From: JAICYJ01 sp045806525
Lineage (GTDB): Bacteria; Actinomycetota; Thermoleophilia; Gaiellales; JAICJC01
Direction of reading: 5' to 3'
Assembly (NCBI GenBank): GCA_045806525.1
Contig: JBJMJD010000105.1
Coordinates: forward strand, 1 to 64,000
Length of the DNA: 64,000 nucleotides
Below the pieces are notes generated by a model that had not been told where the DNA came from, made no database searches, and worked only from the letters and a program-made list of their open reading frames with translations. How positions within the stretch are numbered: position 1 is the stretch's first letter; the number at the start of each line of letters is the position of its first letter. The translations under genes and the position numbers were made by a program. This document shows positions 49,155 through 58,386 of the stretch, piece by piece.

Positions 49155-50243
49155 GTGCCGGGCATCGCCTTCGACCAGGTCGTGAAGCGGTTCGGTGAGG
49201 TGACCGCCGTGCGCGAGCTGACCCTCGACGTGGCCGACGGCGAGTTCGTGGTGCTGGTCGGCCCGTCCGGGTGCGGCAAGACGACGGCGCTGAGGACGCT
49301 GGCCGGGTTGGAGGCGGTCAGCTCGGGCCGGATCCTGATCGGTGATCGCGAGGTGCAGCAGCTGCCGCCTCGCCAGCGCGACGTGGCGATGGTGTTCCAG
49401 GACTATGCGCTGTACCCGCAGATGAGCGTCTACCGCAACCTCGCGTTCGGGCTGCAGACCCGCAAGGTGCCGCGCGAGCAGGTGCGGCGACTGGTGACCG
49501 AGGCGGCGGAGAGGCTGGGCCTGAGCGAACTGCTCGACCGCAAGCCGCGGCAGCTGTCCGGCGGCCAGCGCCAGCGGGTGGCGCTGGGCCGGGCGCTGGT
49601 GCGAAAGCCGCAGGCGTTCCTGATGGACGAGCCGCTGTCCAACCTCGACGCCAAGCTGCGGGTGGACATGCGGGCCGAGATCAAGGCGCTGCAGCGCGAG
49701 ACCGAGGTGACGACGGTGTTCGTCACCCACGACCAGGTCGAGGCGATGACGATGGGAGACCGGATCGCCGTGATGCGTGACGGCGTGCTCGAGCAGGTGG
49801 GGAGGCCTGAGGTGGTCTACAACCTGCCGGCCAACGTGTTCGTCGCCGGGTTCATCGGCAGCCCGGCGATGACGTTCGGGCGCGTCGGCGTGGAGCGCGC
49901 GGGCGGGGCGCTGCGGTTGAACCACCCGGCGCTTTGCCTGGAGTGCGCGCCGGTCGCCGAGGCGGGGGACGAGGCGGTCGTCGGCATCCGTCCCGAGCAC
50001 ATGCGCCCGTGGCAGGACGGTGCCGGTCTGGCCGGGCCGTTCCAGGGCACGATCGAGTCGGTCGAGGCGCTGGGCCGCGAGACGTTCCTGGGCGTGCGTG
50101 TGGCCGACGACCTGCGGCTGGTGGTGCGCGCCGACGGGGCTCCCGACCACCGGCTGGGTGACCGGTTCCAGTTCGGCGTCGAGCGCGGCCGGCTTCACCT
50201 GTTCGACACGGGCTCCCAGAGGGCGATCGCGCACGGCGTTTGA
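49155..50243 (+). CDS. Sugar ABC importer ATPase (MsmK/UgpC type, cluster C)
   Basis: 362 residues. Walker A GPSGCGKTT near 36, Q-loop FQDYALYPQ, signature LSGGQRQRVALG, Walker B FLMDEPLSNLD, switch His in FVTHDQVEA. The C-terminal OB-fold regulatory domain (about 235-362) includes GIRPEHMRPW. It completes the cluster C importer. GTG start one base after the permease stop. The 58 bp after it hold the NlpC/P60 promoter. Confidence 0.93.
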   Translation: MPGIAFDQVVKRFGEVTAVRELTLDVADGEFVVLVGPSGCGKTTALRTLAGLEAVSSGRILIGDREVQQLPPRQRDVAMVFQDYALYPQMSVYRNLAFGLQTRKVPREQVRRLVTEAAERLGLSELLDRKPRQLSGGQRQRVALGRALVRKPQAFLMDEPLSNLDAKLRVDMRAEIKALQRETEVTTVFVTHDQVEAMTMGDRIAVMRDGVLEQVGRPEVVYNLPANVFVAGFIGSPAMTFGRVGVERAGGALRLNHPALCLECAPVAEAGDEAVVGIRPEHMRPWQDGAGLAGPFQGTIESVEALGRETFLGVRVADDLRLVVRADGAPDHRLGDRFQFGVERGRLHLFDTGSQRAIAHGV

Positions 50244-50287
50244 CGGATTCTTATGAGCGTGTTGCGACACGCGCAAAATAAGGTCTG

Positions 50288-50293
50288 TACTCT
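50288..50293 (+). promoter_or_regulatory. -10 box TACTCT of the NlpC/P60 gene
   Basis: TACTCT ends 8 nt before the GTG at 50302. There is no Shine-Dalgarno, which fits a leaderless mRNA. Confidence 0.5.
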
Positions 50294-50301
50294 TCGCCGC
50301 T

Positions 50302-50841
50302 GTGAAACGAGCTCTGCTCACGATCGTGGCCGCGTCACTGCTGTCACCTCTCACTGCGCGCGCCGCCGCTACCGGCCCCGCCTTCCACCGTCACCATCCG
50401 GCTGCGGGCCGGCCGCGGACGCTGGGCGCGCGTGCGGCCAGGTTCTCGCTGCGCTTCCGCGGCACGCCGTACGTGTGGGCGGGCACGACGCCGCGCGGCT
50501 TCGACTGCTCGGGCTTCACGCGGTTCGTCTACGCCCACATGGGCATCGAGCTGCCGCACTCGAGCTACGCCCAGTGGGCGATGGGACGTCACGTCGGCCG
50601 CCACGCGCTGCGCCCCGGCGACCTGGTCTTCTTCGACGGGCTCGGCCACGTCGGCCTGTGGATCGGCCGCGGCCGGTTCATCCACGCTCCCCAGACCGGC
50701 GACGTGGTGTCGGTGGCCAGCCTCAGCCACGGCTGGTACGCCGCGGCCTACAGCGGTGCCGTACGGCTGCGCGGCACCCAGCGCAGCCACCGGGCGCGGC
50801 GACACCAGCAGCACGCCGTGCACCTGGTCGCGCACGCCTGA
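50302..50841 (+). CDS. Secreted NlpC/P60 peptidoglycan hydrolase
   Basis: 179 residues. Signal peptide at 1-22 (ending ARA). The NlpC/P60 domain covers about 45-150: catalytic Cys69 in FDCSGF, His116 in GHVGLWIG and a third polar residue in FIHAPQTG. These enzymes cut D-glutamyl-meso-diaminopimelate bonds in cell-wall peptides. The C-terminal 25 residues are Arg/His-rich and of unknown use. There are no extra binding domains, so it is a minimal form. It stands apart from the sugar operons on either side. Confidence 0.9.
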   Translation: MKRALLTIVAASLLSPLTARAAATGPAFHRHHPAAGRPRTLGARAARFSLRFRGTPYVWAGTTPRGFDCSGFTRFVYAHMGIELPHSSYAQWAMGRHVGRHALRPGDLVFFDGLGHVGLWIGRGRFIHAPQTGDVVSVASLSHGWYAAAYSGAVRLRGTQRSHRARRHQQHAVHLVAHA

Positions 50842-50869
50842 GCCGGCGCGCCCGGCATGATTCATTCCA

Positions 50870-51145
50870 GTGGCGAAGCTCGACCAGGCGCGATGGTGGA
50901 CGATCCGGCCGGTGCGAAGCCGTAAGCCGGCCACGTATCGCTGTCCGCTCTGCGGGCTTCGGTTGCACGCGATGAGCGATCACATGCTGATCGCCCCGGA
51001 GGGCGACGGCGACCGGCGCCGCCATGCCCATCGCGAGTGCGTGCTGGCCGCGCGTGAGGCCGGCCGGCTGCCGCTGGAGAGCGAGTGGCGGGCCACCCAG
51101 CCACGGCCGCCATCGCTCTGGCGACGACTGACGGGCGGGGCGTGA
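50870..51145 (+). CDS. Small Cys/His-rich protein, possibly zinc-binding
   Basis: 91 residues, GTG start with CATGAT 8 nt upstream. Residues 23-57 hold a C-P-L-C-G pair followed by LHAMSDH and RHAHRECV, a spacing that could bind one zinc ion. The ends are basic (RPVRSRKPATYR) and Trp-rich (SLWRRLTGGA). There is no signal peptide. I do not recognise a named family; a nucleic-acid or protein-binding role is possible. It lies 28 bp after the NlpC gene. Confidence 0.65.
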   Translation: MAKLDQARWWTIRPVRSRKPATYRCPLCGLRLHAMSDHMLIAPEGDGDRRRHAHRECVLAAREAGRLPLESEWRATQPRPPSLWRRLTGGA

Positions 51146-51150
51146 TCCTC

Positions 51151-51156
51151 TAGGGT
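51151..51156 (+). promoter_or_regulatory. -10 box TAGGGT of the alpha-mannosidase gene
   Basis: TAGGGT ends 9 nt before the ATG at 51166, again without a Shine-Dalgarno. The same hexamer precedes the genes at 10979 and 23790. Confidence 0.5.
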
Positions 51157-51165
51157 GTCGCGCTG

Positions 51166-54141
51166 ATGCTGCGCCACCCCGGCTACACCCGCGAGCGCAT
51201 CGCCCAGGTCGGGGACCGGATCCGCGCGGTGATCCACGCCGACGCCGTCGCCCCCGAGCGGCTGGCGGTGGCCGGGCCGGTCGACCGCATCGAGCCGGCC
51301 GAGGCCGAGCTGCTCGAGTACCGCGACTGCCGGCTCGGTGAGACGTTTGGGCCGCTCTGGGCGACCTTCTGGTTCAAGGTCGAGGCGACCGTGCCGGAGC
51401 CGTGGCAGGGGGAGCGCGTCGATCTGCTCTGGGTCAGCCACAGCGAGGCCACCTTGTGGGATGGCGGCCGGGCGCTCCAGGGCCTGAACACCAGCCCCGA
51501 CGGCGCCCGCGTGGACGCCATGGTGCGCGAGACCGCGGCCGCGGGGGAGCGGCTCGACCTGCGCGTCGAGCTCGCATGTAACGGCCTCTTCGGTGAGCTG
51601 TCGCGGCCGTACGCCAGCCGCGAGCCGGTGGTGCTCGACCGCTGCCAGATCGCCCGTTTCGACGCGCGAGCCTGGCGGCTGCATCACGACTTCGACGTCC
51701 TGCGCCGGCTCGAGGCGGACCACGCTGAGGGGCTCGACCCGACCTGGGGAGGCGAGCTGCTGCACGAGCTGAACCGCGTCTGCAACGTCTGGTCGGAGCA
51801 TGATCCGGCCACGTGGGACGAGGCCGAGGGGATCCTTGCGCCCCTGCTGGAGCGCCGTAACGCCACCGTCACGCACGAGCTGTCGGCGATCGGCCACGCG
51901 CACCTCGACACCGCCTGGCTATGGCCGCTGGCGGAGAGCTACCGCAAGGCGGTGCGCAGCTTCAGCTCGCAGGTCGCGTACATGGACCGCTATCCCGAGT
52001 TCCGGTTTGCGTGCTCGCAGGCCCAGCACTACGACTGGATCCGGCGCCGTGACCCAGAGCTGTACGGACGCATCTGCGCTCGCGTCGACTCCGGCCAGTG
52101 GCTGCCGGTTGGCGGCACCTGGGTGGAGCCAGACTGCAACCTGCCGTCGGGCGAGTCGCTCGTGCGCCAGTTCCTGCACGGCCAGCGCTACTTCGAGCGC
52201 GAGTTCGGCCGCCGCTGTGCCGAGTTCTGGAACCCGGATGTGTTCGGCTACAACGGCCAGCTGCCCCAGATCATGCGCGGCGCCGGGATCGGCCGGTTCC
52301 TCACCCAGAAACTGTCCTGGAACCGGTTCAACCCGCCCGCACACCACACGTTCACCTGGCAGGGCATCGACGGGTCGCAGGTGCTCGCGCACTTCCCGCC
52401 GGCCGACACCTACAACGCCACGGCCGAGGTGGCCGAGCTGCGCCGCAGCGCTCGCGACTACAAGGACCACGACCGGTCGCACCGCAGCCTGCTGGTGTTC
52501 GGCCACGGCGACGGCGGCGGTGGGCCGACGCCCGACATGCTGGAGACGCTGCGCCGGGCTCGCGACCTGCAGGGCCTTCCCCGCACCACCATCACCACCA
52601 GCGATGCGTTCTTCACCGCCCTGGAGGCCGACGCCCGCGACCTGCCGGCGATCGTGGGCGAGCTCTACTTCGAGTACCACCGGGGCACCTACACATCGCA
52701 GGCCGCTGTCAAATTAGGCAACGCACGCGGCGAGCGGGCGCTGCACGATGCCGAGTTCCTGGCCGCGGCCGCCATGCGCGAGGCCGGTGCGGACTACCCC
52801 TCCGAGCGGCTGGACGAGCTCTGGAAGCTGCTGCTGTTGAACCAGTTCCACGACATCCTGCCTGGGTCCAGCATCGGCCTGGTCTATGAGGATGCCGCCC
52901 GCGACCACGCCGTCGTGCTGGCGGGCGCTGAGGCGCTGGCGGTTGGCGCGCTGGCGGCGATCGCCGGCGGCGGCCCGTCGGCGCCGGTGAACACGATGGG
53001 AGCGGCCCGCGCCGAGGTGGCGGAGCGGCCGGACGGTGAGCTGGCCTGGGTGGAGGCGCCCAGCTACGGCATCGGCAGCGCGGCGGAGGCCGGGCCAACC
53101 GTCGCACGTGCGACCGAGCGGGGCGACCTCGTGGTGCTCGAGAACGGCCTGCTGCGGGCTGAGCTCGCCCGCGACGGACGCCTCGCCTCGCTGGTGCACC
53201 TGGCATCTGATCGCGAGGCGCTGGAGCAGCCGGGGAACGTCCTCCAGCTCTACGACGACCGGCCCACGGCCCACGAAGCCTGGGACGTCGACCCCTTCCA
53301 CCTCGAGACGGTTCGGGACGCCGGACCGGCCGAGTCCTGCGCCGTCACCCAGCCTGGCGGTCTGCGGGCGCAGGTGGAGCTGCGATACCGGATCGGGTCG
53401 GCCAGCACGTTGCGCCAGCTGGTGCGCCTGGACGCCGGTGCCTCCCGGCTCGAGTTCCACTGCGAGGTCGACTGGCGGGAGCGCCGGACGATGCTGAAGG
53501 TGCTGTTCCCGGTCGCCGTGCACGGCCCCTCCGCCACCTACCAGATGCAGTTCGGCCATGCCGAGCGGCCCACCCACTTCTCCACCAGCCACGACCTGGC
53601 TCGCTACGAGGTGCCCGGGCACCGCTTCGCCGATCTATCCGAGCACGGCTTCGGCGTGGCGCTCCTGACCGACTGCAAGTACGGCTACTCGACGCTGGGC
53701 GGCGAGATGCGGATCAGCCTGCTGCGCTCGACCTCCGTGCCCGACCCCGACGCCGACGCGGGCAACCACGCGTTCGCCTATGCGGTGCTGCCGCATCCGG
53801 GCGGCTGGCGGGAGGCGGGAGTGGTGGCCGAGGCGGCCCGGTTCGCGACCCCGCTGCGGTGGGCTTCGGTCGCCGGTGAGCCGCGGTCCTGGCTGTCGGT
53901 CGACGACCCCAACCTGGTGCTCGACACGGTCAAGCGGGCCGAGGACTCCGACGCCCTGCTGCTCCGGCTGTACGAGGCCCACGGCGCGCGGGGCAGGGCG
54001 CGCCTGCGCGTCGGCTGGCCGGTCACCGAAGCCGTGTCGTGCAACCTGCTCGAGGATGCCGGTGAGGCGCTGCCGCTGGACGGCGGCGTGATCGAGCTCG
54101 GCTACCGCCCCCACCAGATCATCAGCCTGCTCGTCAGCTGA
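51166..54141 (+). CDS. Alpha-mannosidase, glycoside hydrolase family 38
   Basis: 991 residues, no signal peptide, so cytoplasmic. An N-terminal beta region (1-230) is followed by the GH38 catalytic barrel. Zinc ligands are in GHAHLDTAWLWP (His244/His246/Asp248 region). The nucleophile is Asp358 in FWNPDVFGYNGQLP, and FLTQKLSWNRFN is the typical follow-up block. A middle helical domain (NQFHDILPGSSIG) and a large C-terminal beta-sandwich complete the fold. It removes alpha-mannose from imported oligosaccharides. It converges with, and overlaps by 8 bp, the ATPase gene of the importer on the other strand. Confidence 0.95.
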   Translation: MLRHPGYTRERIAQVGDRIRAVIHADAVAPERLAVAGPVDRIEPAEAELLEYRDCRLGETFGPLWATFWFKVEATVPEPWQGERVDLLWVSHSEATLWDGGRALQGLNTSPDGARVDAMVRETAAAGERLDLRVELACNGLFGELSRPYASREPVVLDRCQIARFDARAWRLHHDFDVLRRLEADHAEGLDPTWGGELLHELNRVCNVWSEHDPATWDEAEGILAPLLERRNATVTHELSAIGHAHLDTAWLWPLAESYRKAVRSFSSQVAYMDRYPEFRFACSQAQHYDWIRRRDPELYGRICARVDSGQWLPVGGTWVEPDCNLPSGESLVRQFLHGQRYFEREFGRRCAEFWNPDVFGYNGQLPQIMRGAGIGRFLTQKLSWNRFNPPAHHTFTWQGIDGSQVLAHFPPADTYNATAEVAELRRSARDYKDHDRSHRSLLVFGHGDGGGGPTPDMLETLRRARDLQGLPRTTITTSDAFFTALEADARDLPAIVGELYFEYHRGTYTSQAAVKLGNARGERALHDAEFLAAAAMREAGADYPSERLDELWKLLLLNQFHDILPGSSIGLVYEDAARDHAVVLAGAEALAVGALAAIAGGGPSAPVNTMGAARAEVAERPDGELAWVEAPSYGIGSAAEAGPTVARATERGDLVVLENGLLRAELARDGRLASLVHLASDREALEQPGNVLQLYDDRPTAHEAWDVDPFHLETVRDAGPAESCAVTQPGGLRAQVELRYRIGSASTLRQLVRLDAGASRLEFHCEVDWRERRTMLKVLFPVAVHGPSATYQMQFGHAERPTHFSTSHDLARYEVPGHRFADLSEHGFGVALLTDCKYGYSTLGGEMRISLLRSTSVPDPDADAGNHAFAYAVLPHPGGWREAGVVAEAARFATPLRWASVAGEPRSWLSVDDPNLVLDTVKRAEDSDALLLRLYEAHGARGRARLRVGWPVTEAVSCNLLEDAGEALPLDGGVIELGYRPHQIISLLVS

Positions 54142-55252
54142 GGGCGGCGCCGCTGTCCGGGTCGAAGAAGTAGAGGCGGTCGACGTCGACGCTCACCCGC
54201 GTCGCGCCGCCCTCTGTCAGCGACGCGCGCCGCTCCAGCCGCGCGGTCAGCAGCGTGTCCGCCGCCATGCCCGCGGGGGCGAGGTAGGCGACCAGCTCCG
54301 AGCCCAGCGATTCCAGCCGCGACACCGTCACGTCGATCTGGCCGCCGCCGTCGCCTTCGGTGGCGAAGTCCTCGGGCCGGATGCCCAGCGTGACCGGCTT
54401 TCCCAGATAGCCGCGCAGCGCCGGTCGCTGCTCCAGCAGCGTCGGCGCCGCCAGCCGCGCGCCGCCCACGCTGACGGCGCAGCCGTCACCCTCTGGCTCC
54501 AGCCCGGCCGGCAGCAGGTTCATCGAGGGCGAGCCGATGAACCCGGCCACGAACGCGTTCACCGGCCGGTCGTAGACCTGGTCGGGCGTGCCCAGCTGCT
54601 GCAGCAGCCCGTCGCGCAGGATCGCCACGCGGTCGCCCATCGTCATCGCCTCGGTCTGGTCGTGGGTGACGTACAGGGTAGGAGCGGCGATCCGGCGCTG
54701 CACGCGGATGATCTCGCCGCGCATCTCCACCCGCAGCTTGGCGTCCAGGTTGGAGAGCGGCTCGTCCATCAGGAACGCCGAGGGCTCACGCACGATCGCG
54801 CGGCCCATCGCCACCCGCTGGCGCTGGCCGCCCGAGAGCTGCCGCGGCTTGCGGTTGAGCAGCTCGGTCAGGCCCAGCATCACCGCCGCCTCGTCGACCC
54901 GCCGGCGGATCTCGTCCTTCGGCATCCGCGCCATCTTGAGGCCGAACGCCATGTTGTTGCGCACCGTCATGTGCGCGTAGAGCGCGTAGTTCTGAAACAC
55001 CATCGCGATGTCGCGGTCGCGCGGCGGCAGCCTGGTCACCACCCGGTCGTTGATCCGGATCTGGCCCTCGGTGACCGGCTCGAGGCCGGCCACCATCCGC
55101 AGGGCGGTGGTCTTGCCGCATCCGGACGGGCCGACCAGCACCAGGAACTCCCCCGGCTGCACCTCCAGGCTCAGGTTGTCGACCGCGACAACGCCGCCGG
55201 GGAAGTGCTTGGTGACCGACTCCAGCGTGATCGTGCCGGTGGCGGCGGTCAT
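54134..55252 (-). CDS. Sugar ABC importer ATPase (MsmK/UgpC type, cluster D)
   Basis: 372 residues. Walker A GPSGCGKTT near 42, Q-loop FQNYALYAH, signature LSGGQRQRVAMG, Walker B FLMDEPLSNLD, switch His in YVTHDQTEA. The C-terminal OB-fold regulatory domain includes GIRPEDFATEG. The ATG at 55252 shares its first base with the permease stop (TGATG). It is the last gene of a leftward binding protein, permease, permease, ATPase operon. Confidence 0.93.
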   Translation of the reverse strand: MTAATGTITLESVTKHFPGGVVAVDNLSLEVQPGEFLVLVGPSGCGKTTALRMVAGLEPVTEGQIRINDRVVTRLPPRDRDIAMVFQNYALYAHMTVRNNMAFGLKMARMPKDEIRRRVDEAAVMLGLTELLNRKPRQLSGGQRQRVAMGRAIVREPSAFLMDEPLSNLDAKLRVEMRGEIIRVQRRIAAPTLYVTHDQTEAMTMGDRVAILRDGLLQQLGTPDQVYDRPVNAFVAGFIGSPSMNLLPAGLEPEGDGCAVSVGGARLAAPTLLEQRPALRGYLGKPVTLGIRPEDFATEGDGGGQIDVTVSRLESLGSELVAYLAPAGMAADTLLTARLERRASLTEGGATRVSVDVDRLYFFDPDSGAALS

Positions 55253-56109
55253 CACGAGCCCGCCAGCATGCCGGTGATGCGCTTGTTCAGGATCAGCGCC
55301 AGCAGCGCCGGCGGGATCAGCGCCAGCACGCCGCCCGCGGCCAGGATCGGGTAGTTGGTCGTGTACTTTCCGACGTACTCGGTGATCAGCACCGTCACCG
55401 GTTTCGCGTTCTGGGTCTGGGTGAGCAGCAGCGGGATCAGGAACTCGCCCCAGACCGAGAGCGCCAGGATCGCCGCCACCGCCGCGATGCCGGAGCTCAT
55501 CTGCGGGATCACCACCCGCACGAATGCCTGCCAGCGCCGGCAGCCGTCGATCAGCGCCGCCTCCTCCGGCTCGGCCGGCATCTCTCGCACCTGCGTGTAC
55601 AGCAACCAGGTGGCGAGCGGCGTCAGCGTGGCCACGAACACCAGCACCAGGCCCTTCTTGGTGTCGATCAGGTGGGCGTTCGCCATCAGCTTGAACAGCG
55701 CGATCACGACCACGAAGATGGGTACCACCATCGTGCCGACCAGCACCGCCAGCAGGAACCCGCCGAACCGGAATCGCAGCCGGCCGAAGGCATAGGCAGC
55801 CATCGTGGCCACCACCAGCGTCAGCCCTGCGGACAGCAGCGCCAGCTCGGCGCTGACCCACATCGACTGCACGAACTCGCCCTCCTGGGTGACGGTGCCG
55901 CCTGAGTGCTGGCCGGTGGTGCCGCCGATCAGCGCGCGGTAGGCCTGGGTGGTGGGATTGTGCGGCAGCCAGTGGCTGGGCCCCTCGTTCACCTCGCGCT
56001 GGGTGGACAGGCTGGTGGTGACGCCCAGCACGATCGGGGCCAGCGACCAGACCACGATCAGCGTCACGGCCAGCGCCTTCAGCACGCGCATGCCCAGCGT
56101 CGTGGTCAT
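55252..56109 (-). CDS. CUT1 ABC importer permease, MalG type (cluster D)
   Basis: 285 residues, six membrane segments. EAA loop EEAALIDGCRRWQAF; a longer first external loop (GGTTGQHSGGTVTQEGE) is present. It ends NKRITGMLAGS. ATGA overlap with the MalF-type gene upstream. It belongs to the importer beside the mannosidase. Confidence 0.92.
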   Translation of the reverse strand: MTTTLGMRVLKALAVTLIVVWSLAPIVLGVTTSLSTQREVNEGPSHWLPHNPTTQAYRALIGGTTGQHSGGTVTQEGEFVQSMWVSAELALLSAGLTLVVATMAAYAFGRLRFRFGGFLLAVLVGTMVVPIFVVVIALFKLMANAHLIDTKKGLVLVFVATLTPLATWLLYTQVREMPAEPEEAALIDGCRRWQAFVRVVIPQMSSGIAAVAAILALSVWGEFLIPLLLTQTQNAKPVTVLITEYVGKYTTNYPILAAGGVLALIPPALLALILNKRITGMLAGS

Positions 56110-57008
56110 ACGGTCGACCTCCGCAGCGCCAGCGCGTAGAACCCGCCGAGGACGGCGGTGACCGCGGCCAGCACGAACGCGAGGGCGGTGCCGTGCGCGA
56201 AGTCGGCCTCGACGAACGTGGTGTTGTAGACCTGGATCAGGATCGAGCGCGTGTTCAGGGCAGTGCCGTTCAGCACGTAGATCTCATCGAAGATGCTGAT
56301 CGCAAGCAGCGTGCCGACGGTCAGCGCGATCGCCATGGACGGTCGCAGCAGGGGCAGGGTGATGTAACGGAACTGGCGCCACGGGCCGGCTCCGTCGACG
56401 GCGGAGGCGCTGTAGACCTCGTCGGGCACGCTCTGCAGCCCGGCCAGGAAGATCAGGCTGATCAGCGGCAGCACCCCCCACACGTGCACGAGCGTGATGT
56501 AGACGATCGCGCCGCGGCCGCTGGCCAGCCACACGTGCGGCTGGTGGATGATGTGCAGATGCAGCAGCACGCTGTTCAGGAGGCCGTTGTCCGGGTCGAA
56601 CACCCTGCGCCAGAGCACGCCCGAGACCACCGACGGAAGCGCCCAGGGTAGGACCAGCACGGCCAGCACGAAGCCGCGCCCGCGGAACACCCTGTGCAGG
56701 GTGACGGCCACGAAGATGCCCAGCACCAGCTCCAGCGAGACCGCCAGCAGCACGTACTCCACCGTGTGGCGCATCGCGTCGCGCGAGGTCGGGTCGTTCA
56801 GCACGTCGCGGTAGTTGCGCGTGCCGACGTAGCCCGGCAGCTCGCCGAACAGGATGCCGCCTGACTGGATGCTCTGCTGGAAGCCCTTGACGAGCGGATA
56901 GAGGATCAGCCCGCCGACGGCGACCATCGCGGGGACGACCAGGATCCACCCAAGGATCTGGGTCTCGCGGGCGCTGCGATCGCCCTCCCGGTTCCAGCGG
57001 CCCGGCAC
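56106..57008 (-). CDS. CUT1 ABC importer permease, MalF type (cluster D)
   Basis: 300 residues, six membrane segments. The EAA loop is altered: SASAVDGAGPWRQF, without the usual Glu at its start, though the DGAG core is kept. GTG at 57008 shares one base with the binding-protein stop (TAGTG). It forms the channel with the next permease. The loop change may affect ATPase docking but is seen in part of the family. Confidence 0.9.
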   Translation of the reverse strand: MPGRWNREGDRSARETQILGWILVVPAMVAVGGLILYPLVKGFQQSIQSGGILFGELPGYVGTRNYRDVLNDPTSRDAMRHTVEYVLLAVSLELVLGIFVAVTLHRVFRGRGFVLAVLVLPWALPSVVSGVLWRRVFDPDNGLLNSVLLHLHIIHQPHVWLASGRGAIVYITLVHVWGVLPLISLIFLAGLQSVPDEVYSASAVDGAGPWRQFRYITLPLLRPSMAIALTVGTLLAISIFDEIYVLNGTALNTRSILIQVYNTTFVEADFAHGTALAFVLAAVTAVLGGFYALALRRSTV

Positions 57009-58297
57009 TACTGGGTGCGCGCGGACGCCTTGTCAGCGAGCTGGGTGAGCGCGTCCTGCACGCTCATCTGGCCCTTGACAGCCGCGTTGGCCAGCCCCTG
57101 CGCGTCGGCGCTGAACTGGGAGTACCAGATTGGCGCCCCGGCCTGGAACAGCGGGCCGACGTGGGCCAGCTCCTGGTTGAGGACGTCGCCACCCTGCAGC
57201 TGGCCCGTCGCCACCATCTCCTTGATGGTCGACGTCCCGCAGGGCAGGCTGCCCTGGGTCTTGTAGATCGCGATCGCGTTCTTGGGCTGCTCCCACCAGT
57301 TGATGAAGGCCGCGGCGGCAGCCTTGTGCTTGGCCGTGACCGGGATCGAGAGCCCCTCCGGCAGGCCGAACGAGGCGCCCGGGCCGTCGACGCCAGGCAC
57401 CAGGCCCAGGGCCGCCTTGCCGACGATGCTGGACTGGCTGGGGTCGTTGGCGGTGGGCAGGTTGCCGGGGCCGGTCGCGAACAGGATCGCGCTCTGGCCC
57501 GCCAGGAAGTCGTTCAGGGCGACGTCGTCGTTCAACGCCACCGAGCCCGGGGACACCCAGCCGTTCTTGACCGCGTCCGCCTCCCACTGCAGCGCCTTGT
57601 AGCCCGCCGAATCGGGTGTCTGGAAGACAGGCTTCAGGTTCTGGTCGAACAGCTGCCCACCCATCGCCAGCGTCAGCAGGTACCACGGGGTGATGCCGCC
57701 CTCGGTGGCCGCCATCGGGATCTGCAGCGGGTACTTGACGCCCGATGCCTGCAGCTTCTGGACGTCCGTCGCCAGCTCGTCGAACGTGGCCGGGAACGAG
57801 GTGATGCCCGCCTTGGCGAACATCTGCTTGTTGTACATGGACAGCCGGAAGTCGTTCGAGTAGCAGGCCGCGTAGGTCTTGCCGCCGGACACGAACGCGG
57901 CGTCGGTGCTCTTGAGGTCGGCCAGCGTCTTCGCCGGCAGCAGGTTGTCGAGGGGCTCGACCCAGCCCGCGCCGGCGAACTGGCCGGTGAACGACCAGTC
58001 GAACTCGGCCACGTCGGCGATGTAGGTCTTGGCCGTGTTCGCGACGATCAGCTTGTTGTGGGTGGCATCCCATCCGGTGCGGACGTAGTTGACCTTGACG
58101 CCCGTCTCCTTGGTGAACTGGTTGAGCAGCGACTGGGGCATCACGTAGGGCACGAGCACGGTGATCGTCTGGCCGCTGATCGACTCGCTCGAGGCGCTGG
58201 AACCGCTCGAGCTGGAGCTGCCGCCGCACGACGCCGCGAACAGCGCGGCCGCGATCGCCATCGCCGAGGTCAGTGTCCACCGCAGTCGTCGGTTCAC
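57008..58297 (-). CDS. ABC sugar-binding lipoprotein (cluster D)
   Basis: 429 residues. GTG at 58297 with AGGGAGA about 6 nt upstream. Lipobox FAASC (Cys near 24), then a Ser-rich linker. The mature part shows the family-1 binding pattern: TITVLVPYVMPQSLLNQF, YNKQMFAKAGI and LFATGPGNLP. A Cys pair (TYAACYSNDF, SLPCGTST) may form a disulfide. Context suggests mannose-containing oligosaccharides as cargo. An in-frame ATG at 58393 would add 32 unlikely residues and is rejected. Confidence 0.92.
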   Translation of the reverse strand: MNRRLRWTLTSAMAIAAALFAASCGGSSSSSGSSASSESISGQTITVLVPYVMPQSLLNQFTKETGVKVNYVRTGWDATHNKLIVANTAKTYIADVAEFDWSFTGQFAGAGWVEPLDNLLPAKTLADLKSTDAAFVSGGKTYAACYSNDFRLSMYNKQMFAKAGITSFPATFDELATDVQKLQASGVKYPLQIPMAATEGGITPWYLLTLAMGGQLFDQNLKPVFQTPDSAGYKALQWEADAVKNGWVSPGSVALNDDVALNDFLAGQSAILFATGPGNLPTANDPSQSSIVGKAALGLVPGVDGPGASFGLPEGLSIPVTAKHKAAAAAFINWWEQPKNAIAIYKTQGSLPCGTSTIKEMVATGQLQGGDVLNQELAHVGPLFQAGAPIWYSQFSADAQGLANAAVKGQMSVQDALTQLADKASARTQ

Positions 58298-58345
58298 AAC
58301 GTCTCCCTCGTTGCAGGTTGGGCGCTCATCGGAGCGAGCGGAGCG

Positions 58346-58366
58346 CCATACTACGAGACCGTATGG
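58346..58366. promoter_or_regulatory. Inverted repeat CCATAC-N9-GTATGG between divergent genes
   Basis: Perfect 6-bp arms around a 9-bp spacer, between the leftward binding-protein gene (start 58297) and the rightward amine oxidase gene (start 58387). It is a fair operator candidate for coordinated control. No regulator gene lies in cluster D. Confidence 0.45.
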
Positions 58367-58386
58367 GCGGATTACAAGAGCGCGCT

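Noticed and set aside
54134..55861. Extended ATPase frame of 575 codons
   Set aside because: The extra N-terminal part is a shadow of the permease gene. The ATPase begins at 55252 with a normal MTAATGTITLESV start.
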